Positions 33,763 through 41,517 of a stretch of 64,000 nucleotides of DNA are shown here, in pieces; position 1 is the stretch's first letter; each line of letters begins with the position of its first letter. The translations under genes and the position numbers were made by a program. Under the pieces are notes generated by a model, which had not been told where the DNA came from, ran no database searches, and saw nothing but the letters and a program-made list of their open reading frames with translations. This stretch comes from Allokutzneria oryzae (lineage in GTDB: Bacteria; Actinomycetota; Actinomycetes; Mycobacteriales; Pseudonocardiaceae): the NCBI RefSeq assembly GCF_042429765.1, contig NZ_JBHLZU010000005.1, positions 62,001-126,000 on the forward strand, given 5' to 3'.

Positions 33763-33804
33763 GGGGGCCGCTCCGGGTGAGGCCGACCACCCGGGGCGGC
33801 CCCC
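33763..33804 (+). terminator. Strong GC hairpin in the hisE leader (attenuator or terminator)
   Basis: GGGGGCCGCTCCGGGTG (33763-33779) pairs with CACCCGGGGCGGCCCCC (33788-33804): a 17-bp stem with one mismatch and an 8-base loop, ending 29 bases before the hisE start. The short 'gggtttc' that follows is a poor U-tract. No histidine-rich leader peptide or T-box was recognised. Confidence 0.6.
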
Positions 33805-33833
33805 GCGGGTTTCAGGATGAAAGGATTCAGGGC

Positions 33834-34097
33834 GTGAAGACGTTCGACGGGTTGTTCGCCGAGCTGGCCGAGCGGGCCGCCACCAGACCGGAGGGGTCCG
33901 GAACGGTCGCCGCGCTCGACGCCGGTGTGCACGCGCAGGGCAAGAAGGTGCTGGAGGAGGCGGGCGAGGTCTGGATCGCCGCCGAGTACCAGTCCGACGA
34001 GCAGCTGGCCGAGGAGATCTCGCAGCTGCTCTACCGCCTGCAGGTGCTGATGATCGGCCGCGGCCTCACCCTCGACGACGTCTACCGCTACCTCTAG
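33834..34097 (+). CDS. hisE: HisE, phosphoribosyl-ATP pyrophosphohydrolase
   Basis: 87 aa, GTG start. It hydrolyses phosphoribosyl-ATP to phosphoribosyl-AMP, the second step of histidine synthesis. The all-alpha MazG-like signature is GKKVLEEAGEVWIAAEYQSD (Glu residues bind magnesium), followed by EEISQLLYRLQVLMI. The length equals that of stand-alone actinobacterial HisE. It is followed by hisG after 19 bases, so the first two enzymes are made from one transcript. Expression may be affected by the leader hairpin at 33763. Confidence 0.94.
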   Translation: MKTFDGLFAELAERAATRPEGSGTVAALDAGVHAQGKKVLEEAGEVWIAAEYQSDEQLAEEISQLLYRLQVLMIGRGLTLDDVYRYL

Positions 34098-34116
34098 ACC
34101 CACCGGGAGAAGACCA

Positions 34117-34965
34117 ATGTTGCGTGTCGCTGTGCCCAACAAGGGCACACTGGCCGGCCCCGCCTCCGAGATGCTGACCGAGGCGGGTTACCGGCAGCGG
34201 CATGAGCAGCGGGACCTGACCGTGCTTGACCCGGTCAACGAGGTCGAGTTCTTCTTCCTGCGCCCCAAGGACATCGCCATCTACGTCGGTTCCGGCGAGC
34301 TGGACCTCGGCATCACCGGCCGCGACCTCGCGCAGGAGTCCGGGGCTCCGGTCGCCGAGGCGCTGTCGCTGGGCTTCGGCTTCTCCACCTTCCGCTACGC
34401 GGGCCCCGGCGAGCGCGAGTGGAAGGTCACCGACCTGGAGGGCAGGCGGATCGCCACCGCCTACCCCCGCCTGGTCCGCAACGACCTCGCCCGGCACGGG
34501 GTCAGGGCGGCCGAGGTGATCCGGCTCGACGGCGCGGTGGAGATCTCCATCCAGCTCGGGGTCGCCGACGCCATCGCCGACGTGGTGGGCTCCGGTCGCA
34601 CGCTGCGCCAGCACGGGCTCGCCGCCTTCGGTGAGGAGATCTGCCGCTCCGAGGCGGTGCTGATCGAGCGCGCGGACTCCCCGGCCTCGCCGGAGAAGTC
34701 CCAGCTCGCCGGGCGCCTGCAGGGCGTGGTGTTCGCCCAGCAGTACATGATGCTGGACTACAACTGCCCGCAGGACCTGCTCGACGCGGCCGTGGAGATC
34801 ACCCCGGGGCTGGACTCGCCGACGATGTCGCCGCTGGCCGACCCGCAGTGGGTCGCGGTGCGCGCCATGGTCGCCCGCAAGGAGGCCAACCTGGTGATGG
34901 ACCGGCTGATCGCCTTGGGCGCCAAGGCGATCCTGGTCTCCGACATCCGCTCCTGCCGCCTCTGA
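34117..34965 (+). CDS. hisG: HisG, ATP phosphoribosyltransferase (long form)
   Basis: 282 aa, the hexameric long form that needs no HisZ. It couples ATP and PRPP in the first, committed step of histidine synthesis. It opens LRVAVPNKGTLAGPASEM. The PRPP-binding loop is in LGVADAIADVVGSGRTLRQH, and the C-terminal ACT-like regulatory domain (from about residue 210, with 'VAVRAMVARKEANLVMDRL') binds histidine for feedback inhibition. The ATG is preceded by GGGAGA. Together with hisE it is separated from the other his genes, as in other actinobacteria. Confidence 0.95.
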   Translation: MLRVAVPNKGTLAGPASEMLTEAGYRQRHEQRDLTVLDPVNEVEFFFLRPKDIAIYVGSGELDLGITGRDLAQESGAPVAEALSLGFGFSTFRYAGPGEREWKVTDLEGRRIATAYPRLVRNDLARHGVRAAEVIRLDGAVEISIQLGVADAIADVVGSGRTLRQHGLAAFGEEICRSEAVLIERADSPASPEKSQLAGRLQGVVFAQQYMMLDYNCPQDLLDAAVEITPGLDSPTMSPLADPQWVAVRAMVARKEANLVMDRLIALGAKAILVSDIRSCRL

Positions 34966-34980
34966 GACCGATCAGGACGG

Positions 34981-36180
34981 TCAGGACAGTCGCAGCACCT
35001 CCGGGGTTCGCACCCCCGGCCTGATCTCGCCGCTGACCACGACGGGGCGCTGGTTCCACAGCACCGCCGGAGTGGTCGCGGGCGGCGGGCCGGGGAAGTG
35101 CCCGGCCGTGCGCCACGAGTCCCGCGCGGGGTCGTAGCGCAGCATCTCCGTGGTGAACCCGGTGTGGTGGTCGTAGACCCAGGTGATCACGTCGTTGTGC
35201 TCGTGCCATCCCGGCGAGTTCTTCGGCTCCCGGTCGCGCAGCGCGGTCTGCTCCTGGATCAGGTTCCACCGCGCCAGGTCGCGGTCGCCGCCGAGCACGA
35301 GCAGCCCGTCGCCGGTGGGGTAGGCCAGGCCCGCCGTCACGCACCACGGCAGGTCGGCGATCCGCCGCCAGGAGCGCTGCCGGGGCGTGTACGCGTAGGC
35401 GTCGCGGTGGAACTGCCAGCCCGCTGCGGTCTGCGAACGCCCGCTGAGCAGGTAGAACCGTCCACTGTGGGCGGCTCCGACTGCGACCGAGCGGGGATCT
35501 CCCGGCCACGCGGGCAGGCTCTGCCAGCCGCCACCGGGGTGGGCCAGGTCGAGGGCGTAGAAGTCCGCGCCCTCTGCCACGTGCACGACGTCGTCGACGA
35601 TGCCGGCCACTGCGTAGGACATCGTGCGCGGCAGCGCGGGAAGTCGCTCCTGCTCGATCATGCGGCGCCTCGGGTCGAAGCGGAGGTAGAAGACGTCGGC
35701 GAACTTCTGCACCGGAGCGAGCGCGGAACCGTTGGGGCCACCGGGAAATCCTTCGCCGCCGAGCACCAGCACCCCGCGCGCGGTGCTCAAGCAGGCCGCA
35801 TAGGCGATGCTGTTGGGCAGCGTGAACGTGGTCGGTAACCAGGAACCGCCGGGGTCCATGACGAACACGTCGTTCCAGTAGACCTTGCCGAGGGTGTTCG
35901 CCCGGTTCGAGGTCTTGGCCGGTTCGGGGAAGTTGGCGCCACCCGCTGCGATCAGGTGCCCGGCGTGGACCCCGGCGATCGGCCCCGCGAGTCCGAGCTG
36001 GCGCCAGTACGGCGCGCCGACCGGGACGGCCGGGTGCCAGGCGGTGGAGTTCGGCGGCACCGGTGCCAGCCGCGTCCACTCGGAGGTGGCCGGACCGGCG
36101 GCCGCCGTGCCCGGGACGAGGGGCAGGGCGGAGGCGGCCGCGAGGCTCGTCGCGAACGTGCGCCTGCTGAGCTCGGCCAT
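34981..36180 (-). CDS. Exported kelch-repeat protein, N-acetylneuraminate-epimerase/mutarotase-like
   Basis: 399 aa. The ATG at 36180 follows GGGAGGG. The N-terminus (ELSRRTFATSLAAASALPLV) is a twin-arginine signal ending AAAG, so the folded protein is exported. The mature part has about six kelch blades (LIAAGGANFPEPAK, GVLVLGGEGFPGG, GLLVLGGDRDLARW, VVVSGEIRPGVRT). The final SGEIRPGVRTPEV resembles the cyclically permuted mutarotase/NanM group, which interconverts sialic acid anomers. No sialic acid genes are nearby, so the substrate is uncertain. It is convergent with hisG. Confidence 0.75.
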   Translation of the reverse strand: MAELSRRTFATSLAAASALPLVPGTAAAGPATSEWTRLAPVPPNSTAWHPAVPVGAPYWRQLGLAGPIAGVHAGHLIAAGGANFPEPAKTSNRANTLGKVYWNDVFVMDPGGSWLPTTFTLPNSIAYAACLSTARGVLVLGGEGFPGGPNGSALAPVQKFADVFYLRFDPRRRMIEQERLPALPRTMSYAVAGIVDDVVHVAEGADFYALDLAHPGGGWQSLPAWPGDPRSVAVGAAHSGRFYLLSGRSQTAAGWQFHRDAYAYTPRQRSWRRIADLPWCVTAGLAYPTGDGLLVLGGDRDLARWNLIQEQTALRDREPKNSPGWHEHNDVITWVYDHHTGFTTEMLRYDPARDSWRTAGHFPGPPPATTPAVLWNQRPVVVSGEIRPGVRTPEVLRLS

Positions 36181-36262
36181 GCGGCCCTCCCGAGACATAG
36201 GACGTGGGATGTCCGGCGGGCAGCACGGTAGGCGCTCGTGGCGGTTCAGGGCAAGGGGCCGG

Positions 36263-37018
36263 TCAGCAGCCGGGAGCGTCGCGGCCCGCGGCGAGCGCGG
36301 TCAGCGCGTCGACCGCCTCGGTCAGCGTGGAGACCCGCACCAGCCGCAGTCCGTCCGGGACGGTCTGCGTGGCCTCCTTGCAGTTGTCCGCGGGGGAGAG
36401 GAAGACGGTCGCGCCGACCTCCTTGGCGGCGATCATCTTCATCCGGATGCCGCCGATCGAGCCGACCTTGCCGTCCTGGCTGATCTCGCCCGTGCCCGCG
36501 ACGGACATGCCGTGGAGCAGGTCGCCGGGAGTCAGTTTGTCCACAATGGTCAGTGCGAACACCAGTCCGGCGGAGGGTCCGCCGATGTCCTTGATGTTCA
36601 CCGTGACCCGGATCGGGGACTGCGGTTTCAGATACGTCCGCGCGGCCGCCTCCGCGACCGACTGCGAGCCGGTGAACGCCTGCGCGTTCTCCTGCTGCAC
36701 CTGCTGGAAGGTCTTGTCGGCGGGGAAGATCTGCTCGCGCGGGGCGAGCGCGAACCTCGGGGAGAGCCACATCTGCGCCGCGTCCAAGAGGGTCAGCTCG
36801 TCGGTGACCGAGACGGTCGGCATGAACAGCCTGCCCGAGGTGGGGTAGGTCTGGGCGCCGGCGACGTCGATGACCGGCTTGCCGTCCACGGTGCCGAGGG
36901 TGTCCCGGATCTCGCCGGGGCCGAGCGCCACGTACGGCACCACCAGGGTGGTCGAACCGAGGGCGAGTCCCGCGGCCAGGAACGCACTCAACACCAAGGT
37001 CACGACGCGGCGGCTCAC
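36263..37018 (-). CDS. YlbL/Lon-type (S16) secreted or membrane-anchored protease lacking the PDZ domain
   Basis: 251 aa, GTG start. One N-terminal membrane segment (about 5-28), then 'VPYVALGPGEIRDTLG' as in YlbL proteins. The S16 Lon-like domain has a Ser-Lys dyad: IGGPSAGLVFAL (Ser149) and GGIRMKMIAAKEVGA (Lys194). Usual YlbL homologues (about 340 aa) carry a PDZ domain between membrane anchor and protease; here the chain goes straight from the anchor region to the catalytic part with no PDZ-like sequence. Homologues act in cell-envelope quality control. It is divergent from the lacI-type gene and sits beside its operators. Confidence 0.82.
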   Translation of the reverse strand: MSRRVVTLVLSAFLAAGLALGSTTLVVPYVALGPGEIRDTLGTVDGKPVIDVAGAQTYPTSGRLFMPTVSVTDELTLLDAAQMWLSPRFALAPREQIFPADKTFQQVQQENAQAFTGSQSVAEAAARTYLKPQSPIRVTVNIKDIGGPSAGLVFALTIVDKLTPGDLLHGMSVAGTGEISQDGKVGSIGGIRMKMIAAKEVGATVFLSPADNCKEATQTVPDGLRLVRVSTLTEAVDALTALAAGRDAPGC

Positions 37019-37067
37019 GGTCCACACGCTACAAGCACCGCCGGTGAAGCCCGTGTCGAGTTGGCAG

Positions 37068-37079
37068 TAAGCGCTTGCA
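37068..37079. promoter_or_regulatory. LacI-type operator 1 (TAAGCGCTTGCA)
   Basis: The palindromic core AAGCGCTTGC is the typical half-site pair bound by LacI/GalR regulators with a central CG. It occurs identically 67 bp further on. It is close to the start of the PDZ-less protease gene. Confidence 0.7.
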
Positions 37080-37134
37080 CGAGCATGACCAAAGCGCCAT
37101 CCCGTAGTTGTCAGTGTCGTGCGATCACATGATG

Positions 37135-37146
37135 TAAGCGCTTGCA
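37135..37146. promoter_or_regulatory. LacI-type operator 2 (TAAGCGCTTGCA)
   Basis: Identical twelve bases to operator 1, 33 bp upstream of the lacI-type start, well placed for autorepression. The two sites could be bridged by a tetramer or two dimers. Confidence 0.75.
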
Positions 37147-37178
37147 TTGGTGTTGCCTCGCGGTCTAGCGTGTCCGGC

Positions 37179-38183
37179 GTGGCCACCATCGACGACGTCG
37201 CCAGGCGGGCCGGGGTCTCCACCGCCACGGTCTCCCGCGCCCTGCGTGGCCTGCCGAACGTGGCCGAGGCGACAAGGGAGCACGTGCGGCGGGTCGCCGC
37301 CGAGCTGAACTTCGCCGCCTCCCGCTCCGCCTCCAGCCTCGCCTCCGGCCGCACGAACACCGTCGCGATCGTCGTCCCGCACGTGACCAGGTGGTTCTTC
37401 GGCAAGGTGATCAGCGGTGCGGAGGAGGTCCTGCGCACCGCCGGCTACGACGTGCTGCTCTACTCCATCTGCGACGCGCGGGCGCGCGAGCGGTTCTTCG
37501 CGAAGCTGCCGCTGCGCGGGCGTGCCGACGCCGTGCTCGTGCTCGCCCTGCCGGTCACGGCGGAAGAGGTCGGCCTGCTCGAAGGGCTCGGCGTGCCGGT
37601 GGGCCTGGTCGGGCACCGCGCCCGGGGCCTGATCTCGGTCGGCATCGACGACGAGGCGGGCGCGCGGTTGGCAGCGCAGCACCTGGTCAACCTCGGGCAC
37701 AAGCGGATCGGGCTGATCACCGGCGACGACGACCCGCTCCGCTTCACCACGCCGAGGACACGCCGCACCGCCTTTCGTGAAGTGTTGCGCGCCAACGGTT
37801 TGCCTTCCGGTCCGGAGCTGGAGGCCGAGGGCGGCTTCACCTTCGCGGGCGGTGAGCGCGCGATGACCGAACTGCTGTCGAGGCCGTCGCCGCCCACGGC
37901 CGTGTTCGCCATCTCCGACGAGATGGCGGTCGGGGCGATGAAGTCGTTGCGCCGACACGCTCTCGAACCCGGCAGGGCCGTCTCGGTTGTCGGGTTCGAC
38001 GACCACGAGATGGCCGAGGTGCTCGACCTCACGACCGTGGCGCAGCCCGTCGCGGAGCAGGGCAGCACCGCCGCGTCCCTGCTGCTCCGGCAGGTGAGCG
38101 GGCACCGTCCCGACCGGCCGGAGCGAATCGTGTTGCCGGTAAGGCTGATCGTCAGAGGAACCACCGCGCCGCCGTCGAGCTGA
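37179..38183 (+). CDS. LacI/GalR-family transcriptional repressor
   Basis: 334 aa from the GTG at 37179. The N-terminal DNA-binding domain is ATIDDVARRAGVSTATVSRA (HTH) with a hinge helix ending 'RSASSLASGRT', followed by the periplasmic-binding-protein-like sensor domain (VAIVVPHVTRWFFGKVISGA; AVFAISDEMAVGAMKSLRR; VVGFDDHEMAEVLDLTTVAQ). Two identical operators lie just upstream. The sugar-binding lipoprotein follows after 20 bases, so the repressor probably controls itself and that gene in response to a sugar. The sugar cannot be named. Confidence 0.92.
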   Translation: MATIDDVARRAGVSTATVSRALRGLPNVAEATREHVRRVAAELNFAASRSASSLASGRTNTVAIVVPHVTRWFFGKVISGAEEVLRTAGYDVLLYSICDARARERFFAKLPLRGRADAVLVLALPVTAEEVGLLEGLGVPVGLVGHRARGLISVGIDDEAGARLAAQHLVNLGHKRIGLITGDDDPLRFTTPRTRRTAFREVLRANGLPSGPELEAEGGFTFAGGERAMTELLSRPSPPTAVFAISDEMAVGAMKSLRRHALEPGRAVSVVGFDDHEMAEVLDLTTVAQPVAEQGSTAASLLLRQVSGHRPDRPERIVLPVRLIVRGTTAPPSS

Positions 38184-38203
38184 CAAGCAGAACGGGAGCA
38201 ACG

Positions 38204-39451
38204 ATGCCCTCCACCGCTGTTCGACTCACCGCACTCGCACTTGCCGCCACCGCGCTCACCAGTTGCGCGCCCGCGGTCGGCTCCATCCCCACGCTCGCCG
38301 TCTACAAGTACCCGCAGGAACACTTCCAGTCCATTGTGGATAACTGCAACGAGCGGGCGGCCGGGCGCTACAAACTGGTCTACCGCAAGCTTCCCCGCGA
38401 GGCCGACGGTCAGCGCGAACAGCTCGTGCGCAGGCTCGCCGCCGAGGACGAGGACATCGACATCATGGGGCTGGACGTCACGTGGGTCGCGGAGATGGCC
38501 GAGGCTCGGTGGATCAGGGAGGTCCCCGCCGGGGTGCGTGAGGAGATCGAACGCGGAACGCTGGAGATCCCACTGGAAACCGCGCGCTGGAAGGGAAAGC
38601 TCTACGGGGCGCCGGACAACACCAACGTGCAGCTGCTGTGGTACCGCTCCGACCTGGTGTCAAAGCCGCCGGCGACGTGGACGGAGCTGCTGGCCGTGGC
38701 GGGTGAGCTGAAGCGCCAGGGCAAGCCGTACTACGTGGAGGCGCAGGGCAAGTCCTACGAGGGGCTGACCGTGCTGGTCAACACGCTGGTGAACTCCGCG
38801 GGCGGCAGCCTGGTCAGCGCGGACGGCCAGAAGTCCACAGTGGACGATGGAGCGATGGAAGCGTTGCGGCAGCTGAAGGAGATCGCCGCCTCGCCGGTGG
38901 TCAACCCGGCGTTCGCGAGCAGCGCCGAGGACGAGGGCCGGCTGGCCATGCAGGCCGGACGGTCCGCCTTCATGGTCAACTGGCCCTACGTCTACCCGGC
39001 GATGCGCTCGCAGAACCCGCAGCTGTTCCCGCACTTCACCTGGGCGCCGTACCCGAGGATCTCCGCCGAGGATCCCGCGAGGGTCACCGTCGGCGGCATC
39101 GACTACGCCGTCAGCAGCTACTCGCGGTACCCGGCCGAGTCCTTCGACGCCGTGCTGTGCTTGCGGAACAAGGAGAACCAGCGCATCGGAGCGGTCGAGG
39201 GCGGCGTCCCGCCGACCCTGGAGTCGGTCTACGACGATCCGGGCATCGCGGAGTCGGTCCCGATGAAGGACGCGATCCTGAGCACCCTGCGCCAGTCGAG
39301 CACGCGCCCGAAGGTGCCGTCCTACCAGACGGTCTCGTCGATGATCTCCACCCTGCTGGCCAACCCCGCGCGCCTGGACCCGGCCGCCGCGGCGGCCGGG
39401 CTGCGCACCGCGATCCAGGACGCCCTGGACTCCAGGGGCGTCATTCCCTGA
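38204..39451 (+). CDS. ABC-transporter extracellular solute-binding lipoprotein (sugar type)
   Basis: 415 aa. Signal peptide with lipobox LTSCA (Cys21). The family-1 binding-protein fold shows 'IDIMGLDVTWVAEMAEARWI', 'YGAPDNTNVQLLWYRSDLV', 'PPATWTELLAVAGELKRQGK' and 'AFMVNWPYVYPAMR', which are close to trehalose/maltose-type receptors such as LpqY. It should capture a sugar at the cell surface. The membrane permease and ATPase genes normally found next to it are missing. It would have to use components encoded elsewhere, or the locus is degenerate. Confidence 0.9.
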   Translation: MPSTAVRLTALALAATALTSCAPAVGSIPTLAVYKYPQEHFQSIVDNCNERAAGRYKLVYRKLPREADGQREQLVRRLAAEDEDIDIMGLDVTWVAEMAEARWIREVPAGVREEIERGTLEIPLETARWKGKLYGAPDNTNVQLLWYRSDLVSKPPATWTELLAVAGELKRQGKPYYVEAQGKSYEGLTVLVNTLVNSAGGSLVSADGQKSTVDDGAMEALRQLKEIAASPVVNPAFASSAEDEGRLAMQAGRSAFMVNWPYVYPAMRSQNPQLFPHFTWAPYPRISAEDPARVTVGGIDYAVSSYSRYPAESFDAVLCLRNKENQRIGAVEGGVPPTLESVYDDPGIAESVPMKDAILSTLRQSSTRPKVPSYQTVSSMISTLLANPARLDPAAAAAGLRTAIQDALDSRGVIP

Positions 39452-39452
39452 C

Positions 39453-39749
39453 TCAGGTCATCGGTCCCGGCGAGGGCGTCCGGGTGTCGGGCGGCGTCGT
39501 CGACAACACCGCCGCCCCCGCCGCTGGCGCGGTCCTGACCAGGCTGGGGCTGTTGTGCTCACCCACCGTCGCCGACCCGATGGAGGTGAGCACGGACAGC
39601 ACCGCCGCCATGCCCGCCGCCGAGGCCGCCGCGCCCCACGGTGCGTCCAGGAGGCCGACGGAGTTGGCCGCGAGCACCGCGACCGCCGCCTGCGCGAAGG
39701 TCTTGATCGCGCGCTCAAGCGTTCCGAGCCAGAACAGTTTCGTCCACAT
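39453..39749 (-). CDS. Holin-like small membrane protein
   Basis: 98 aa with two hydrophobic stretches (AIKTFAQAAVAVLAANSVGL and AASAAGMAAVLSVLTSIGSA) joined by a short turn, and a Thr/Pro-rich polar tail. It resembles r1t-type holins of actinobacteriophages, which begin with a similar 'ERAIKTFAQAAVAVL' helix. It follows the GH25 lysozyme gene by 27 bases on the same strand, an endolysin-holin order. Holins make lesions in the membrane that let the lysozyme reach the wall. No capsid, tail or integrase genes occur nearby. Confidence 0.7.
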   Translation of the reverse strand: MWTKLFWLGTLERAIKTFAQAAVAVLAANSVGLLDAPWGAAASAAGMAAVLSVLTSIGSATVGEHNSPSLVRTAPAAGAAVLSTTPPDTRTPSPGPMT

Positions 39750-39776
39750 AGGAGTGTCCCTTCTCCCGTTGTGCCG

Positions 39777-40379
39777 CTACCGCTTCAGGTCGTCGAGCTC
39801 GACCATGCACAGGTTGAGGTCGACGTAGCCGTCGATGCCAGGCAGCCTGCCCTCGTCGGTGTACTGGTGCGCGCACACCTTGTCGGTGAGGTAGCCGGGC
39901 TGGCCCGGCGGCCGCCCGTAGTGCGCCACCCACAGCCGGACGTCGTCGTCGAGCCAGTGGTCCGGGTTGAGCTTGTCTTGGAACCAGCTGGTGCTCGCGT
40001 AGACCACCATCTGGTTCCGGCCGGTGATCCGGCGCGTCTCGGCGATGAACACCCGCACCCACTCCGCGAGGTCGCCGCCGTTGTCCCGCTCGATGTCCAG
40101 GCAGGGCGGCAGGTTCCCCTCCCCGGCCAGCCCGCGCGCGTTCAACTCCGTCGCGAAGTGCTCGGCGTCGGCCTCCGGCGGGTTCGTGTCGGGGCGGGCG
40201 AAGTGGTAGCCGCCGATGGTGAAGCCGACCGAGCGCGCCGCGTTCACATGCGCGTCGAAACGCGGGTCCACATAACCGATTCCCTCGGTCGCCTTGATGT
40301 AGGCCCACTCGTACCCGGCGTCGCGGACGCCGTACCAGTTCACGTCCTGATGCCGTGAGACATCGATTCCGGAGCTCAT
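39777..40379 (-). CDS. GH25-family lysozyme (endolysin-like muramidase)
   Basis: 200 aa, ATG behind a strong GGGGGAGGA. It opens MSSGIDVSRHQDVNWYGVRD with the active-site Asp6, then 'AYIKATEGIGYVDPRFDAHV', 'GYHFARP' and the catalytic PCLDIE (Asp95, Glu97). These are the GH25 motifs for cleavage of the MurNAc-GlcNAc bond. There is no signal peptide and no cell-wall-binding domain. A signal-less muramidase followed by a holin gene is how phage lysis modules are built; secretion of the enzyme would depend on the holin. Confidence 0.88.
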   Translation of the reverse strand: MSSGIDVSRHQDVNWYGVRDAGYEWAYIKATEGIGYVDPRFDAHVNAARSVGFTIGGYHFARPDTNPPEADAEHFATELNARGLAGEGNLPPCLDIERDNGGDLAEWVRVFIAETRRITGRNQMVVYASTSWFQDKLNPDHWLDDDVRLWVAHYGRPPGQPGYLTDKVCAHQYTDEGRLPGIDGYVDLNLCMVELDDLKR

Positions 40380-40516
40380 AGTCTTCCTCCCCCGGGACAC
40401 CTGGCTAACGGCTTCTCCGTGCCATTCATGGATACCTTGGCACTGATGTCGCCGAATACCGCCTACCGAGGGGAAAGCCTGCACTTTCGCGCGAACGGAC
40501 GTGATCGGTGTTCGTG

Positions 40517-41443
40517 TCAGTCCGCCCGGTCTGCCAGTGTCTCCGTGCCCGCGTCGGGCTCCGGCCAGCCCGGATAGTCCGGGGGTGTGCCGCCGAAAGC
40601 CGGGCAGAGCGCTTTGTGGTCGCAGTAGTCGCACAGTTTGCCCGGATTGGGGCGGAAATCGCCGGTGCGGCCCGCGCGCAGGATCGCCTGCCAGATCGCG
40701 TCGAGAGTTCGCTCGAAGCGGACCAGCTCACCCTCGTCCGGGGTGTAGGCCAGGTTCTGCCGGTCGGAGAGATACATCAGCAGCAATTGCCTCGGAACCA
40801 CTCCGCGCAGCCGCCACAGCACCAACGCGTAGAACTTCATCTGGAACAGCGCCTTGGCCTCACCGATTTCCCGGGGCGCCGCACCGGTCTTGTAGTCCAC
40901 GACGCGGATCTCGCCGGTCGGGGCGACGTCGATGCGGTCGATGTAGCCGCGCAGCAGCACGCCGGAGGACAGCTCGGTCTCCACCAGCTGCTCGCACGCC
41001 TCGGGTTCGAGGCGACGCGGGTCCTCCAGCACGAAGTAACCGTCCACAAGGGACTTCGCCGACTCCAGCCAGCTGACCAGCTCCGGGTCGTCCGCGCCGG
41101 AGAACATCTCGGCCAGCTCGGGCCGCTCGGCGAGCAGGTCCACCCACGACGGCTCCACCAGGTCCTTCGCGGTGCCGGGCACCCGCTGCGCCGCGGGCAT
41201 GCCGAACAGCCGCTCCAGCACGGAGTGCACCACCGTGCCGCGCACCTGCGCCCTGGTCGCCTTCTCCGGCAGCCGGTCCACCGCGCGGAACCGGTACAGC
41301 AGCGGGCACTGCTTGAAGTCGCTGGCCCGCGACGGCGACAGCGCGGGCCGCCGGACCGGCCGCAGGGACCCGCGCTCGTCCGGGGCAGCCCCGGAGGCGC
41401 CGTCGGAACCCGTCACTGGAGGGTCGTTCGCGATCTCCGCCAC
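40517..41443 (-). CDS. RecB-family exonuclease (PD-(D/E)XK) with C-terminal Fe-S-like cysteines
   Basis: 308 aa. Nuclease motifs in order: 'SPSRASDFKQCPLLYRFRAV', GTVVHSVLERLF, GYIDRIDVAP and VVDYKTG (the D...E/D-x-K core), then QxxxY-like 'FQMKFYALVLW'. The C-terminal CDYCDHKALC together with the early Cys forms the four-cysteine iron-sulphur staple of AddB/RecB-like nucleases. There is no helicase domain. M. tuberculosis Rv2119 is the syntenic counterpart. The GTG at 41443 was chosen over a TTG further upstream; the latter has no ribosome binding site. Presumed role in DNA repair. Confidence 0.88.
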   Translation of the reverse strand: MAEIANDPPVTGSDGASGAAPDERGSLRPVRRPALSPSRASDFKQCPLLYRFRAVDRLPEKATRAQVRGTVVHSVLERLFGMPAAQRVPGTAKDLVEPSWVDLLAERPELAEMFSGADDPELVSWLESAKSLVDGYFVLEDPRRLEPEACEQLVETELSSGVLLRGYIDRIDVAPTGEIRVVDYKTGAAPREIGEAKALFQMKFYALVLWRLRGVVPRQLLLMYLSDRQNLAYTPDEGELVRFERTLDAIWQAILRAGRTGDFRPNPGKLCDYCDHKALCPAFGGTPPDYPGWPEPDAGTETLADRAD

Positions 41444-41517
41444 GCCTGGCACCCTAGGCCAGCCCACCGACAAGACCGGTCAAGCCCCACCGCGCGCCAA
41501 CACGGCAACACAACACC

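Noticed and set aside
33596..33820. Open frames on both strands between GrpB and hisE
   Set aside because: Neither has a ribosome binding site or recognisable protein features, they overlap each other and the hisE leader hairpin, and GrpB has a clear start at 33558.
39453..40379. Part of an integrated prophage
   Set aside because: Only the lysozyme and holin-like genes are phage-like; all surrounding genes are ordinary bacterial ones and no integrase, att site or structural gene is seen.
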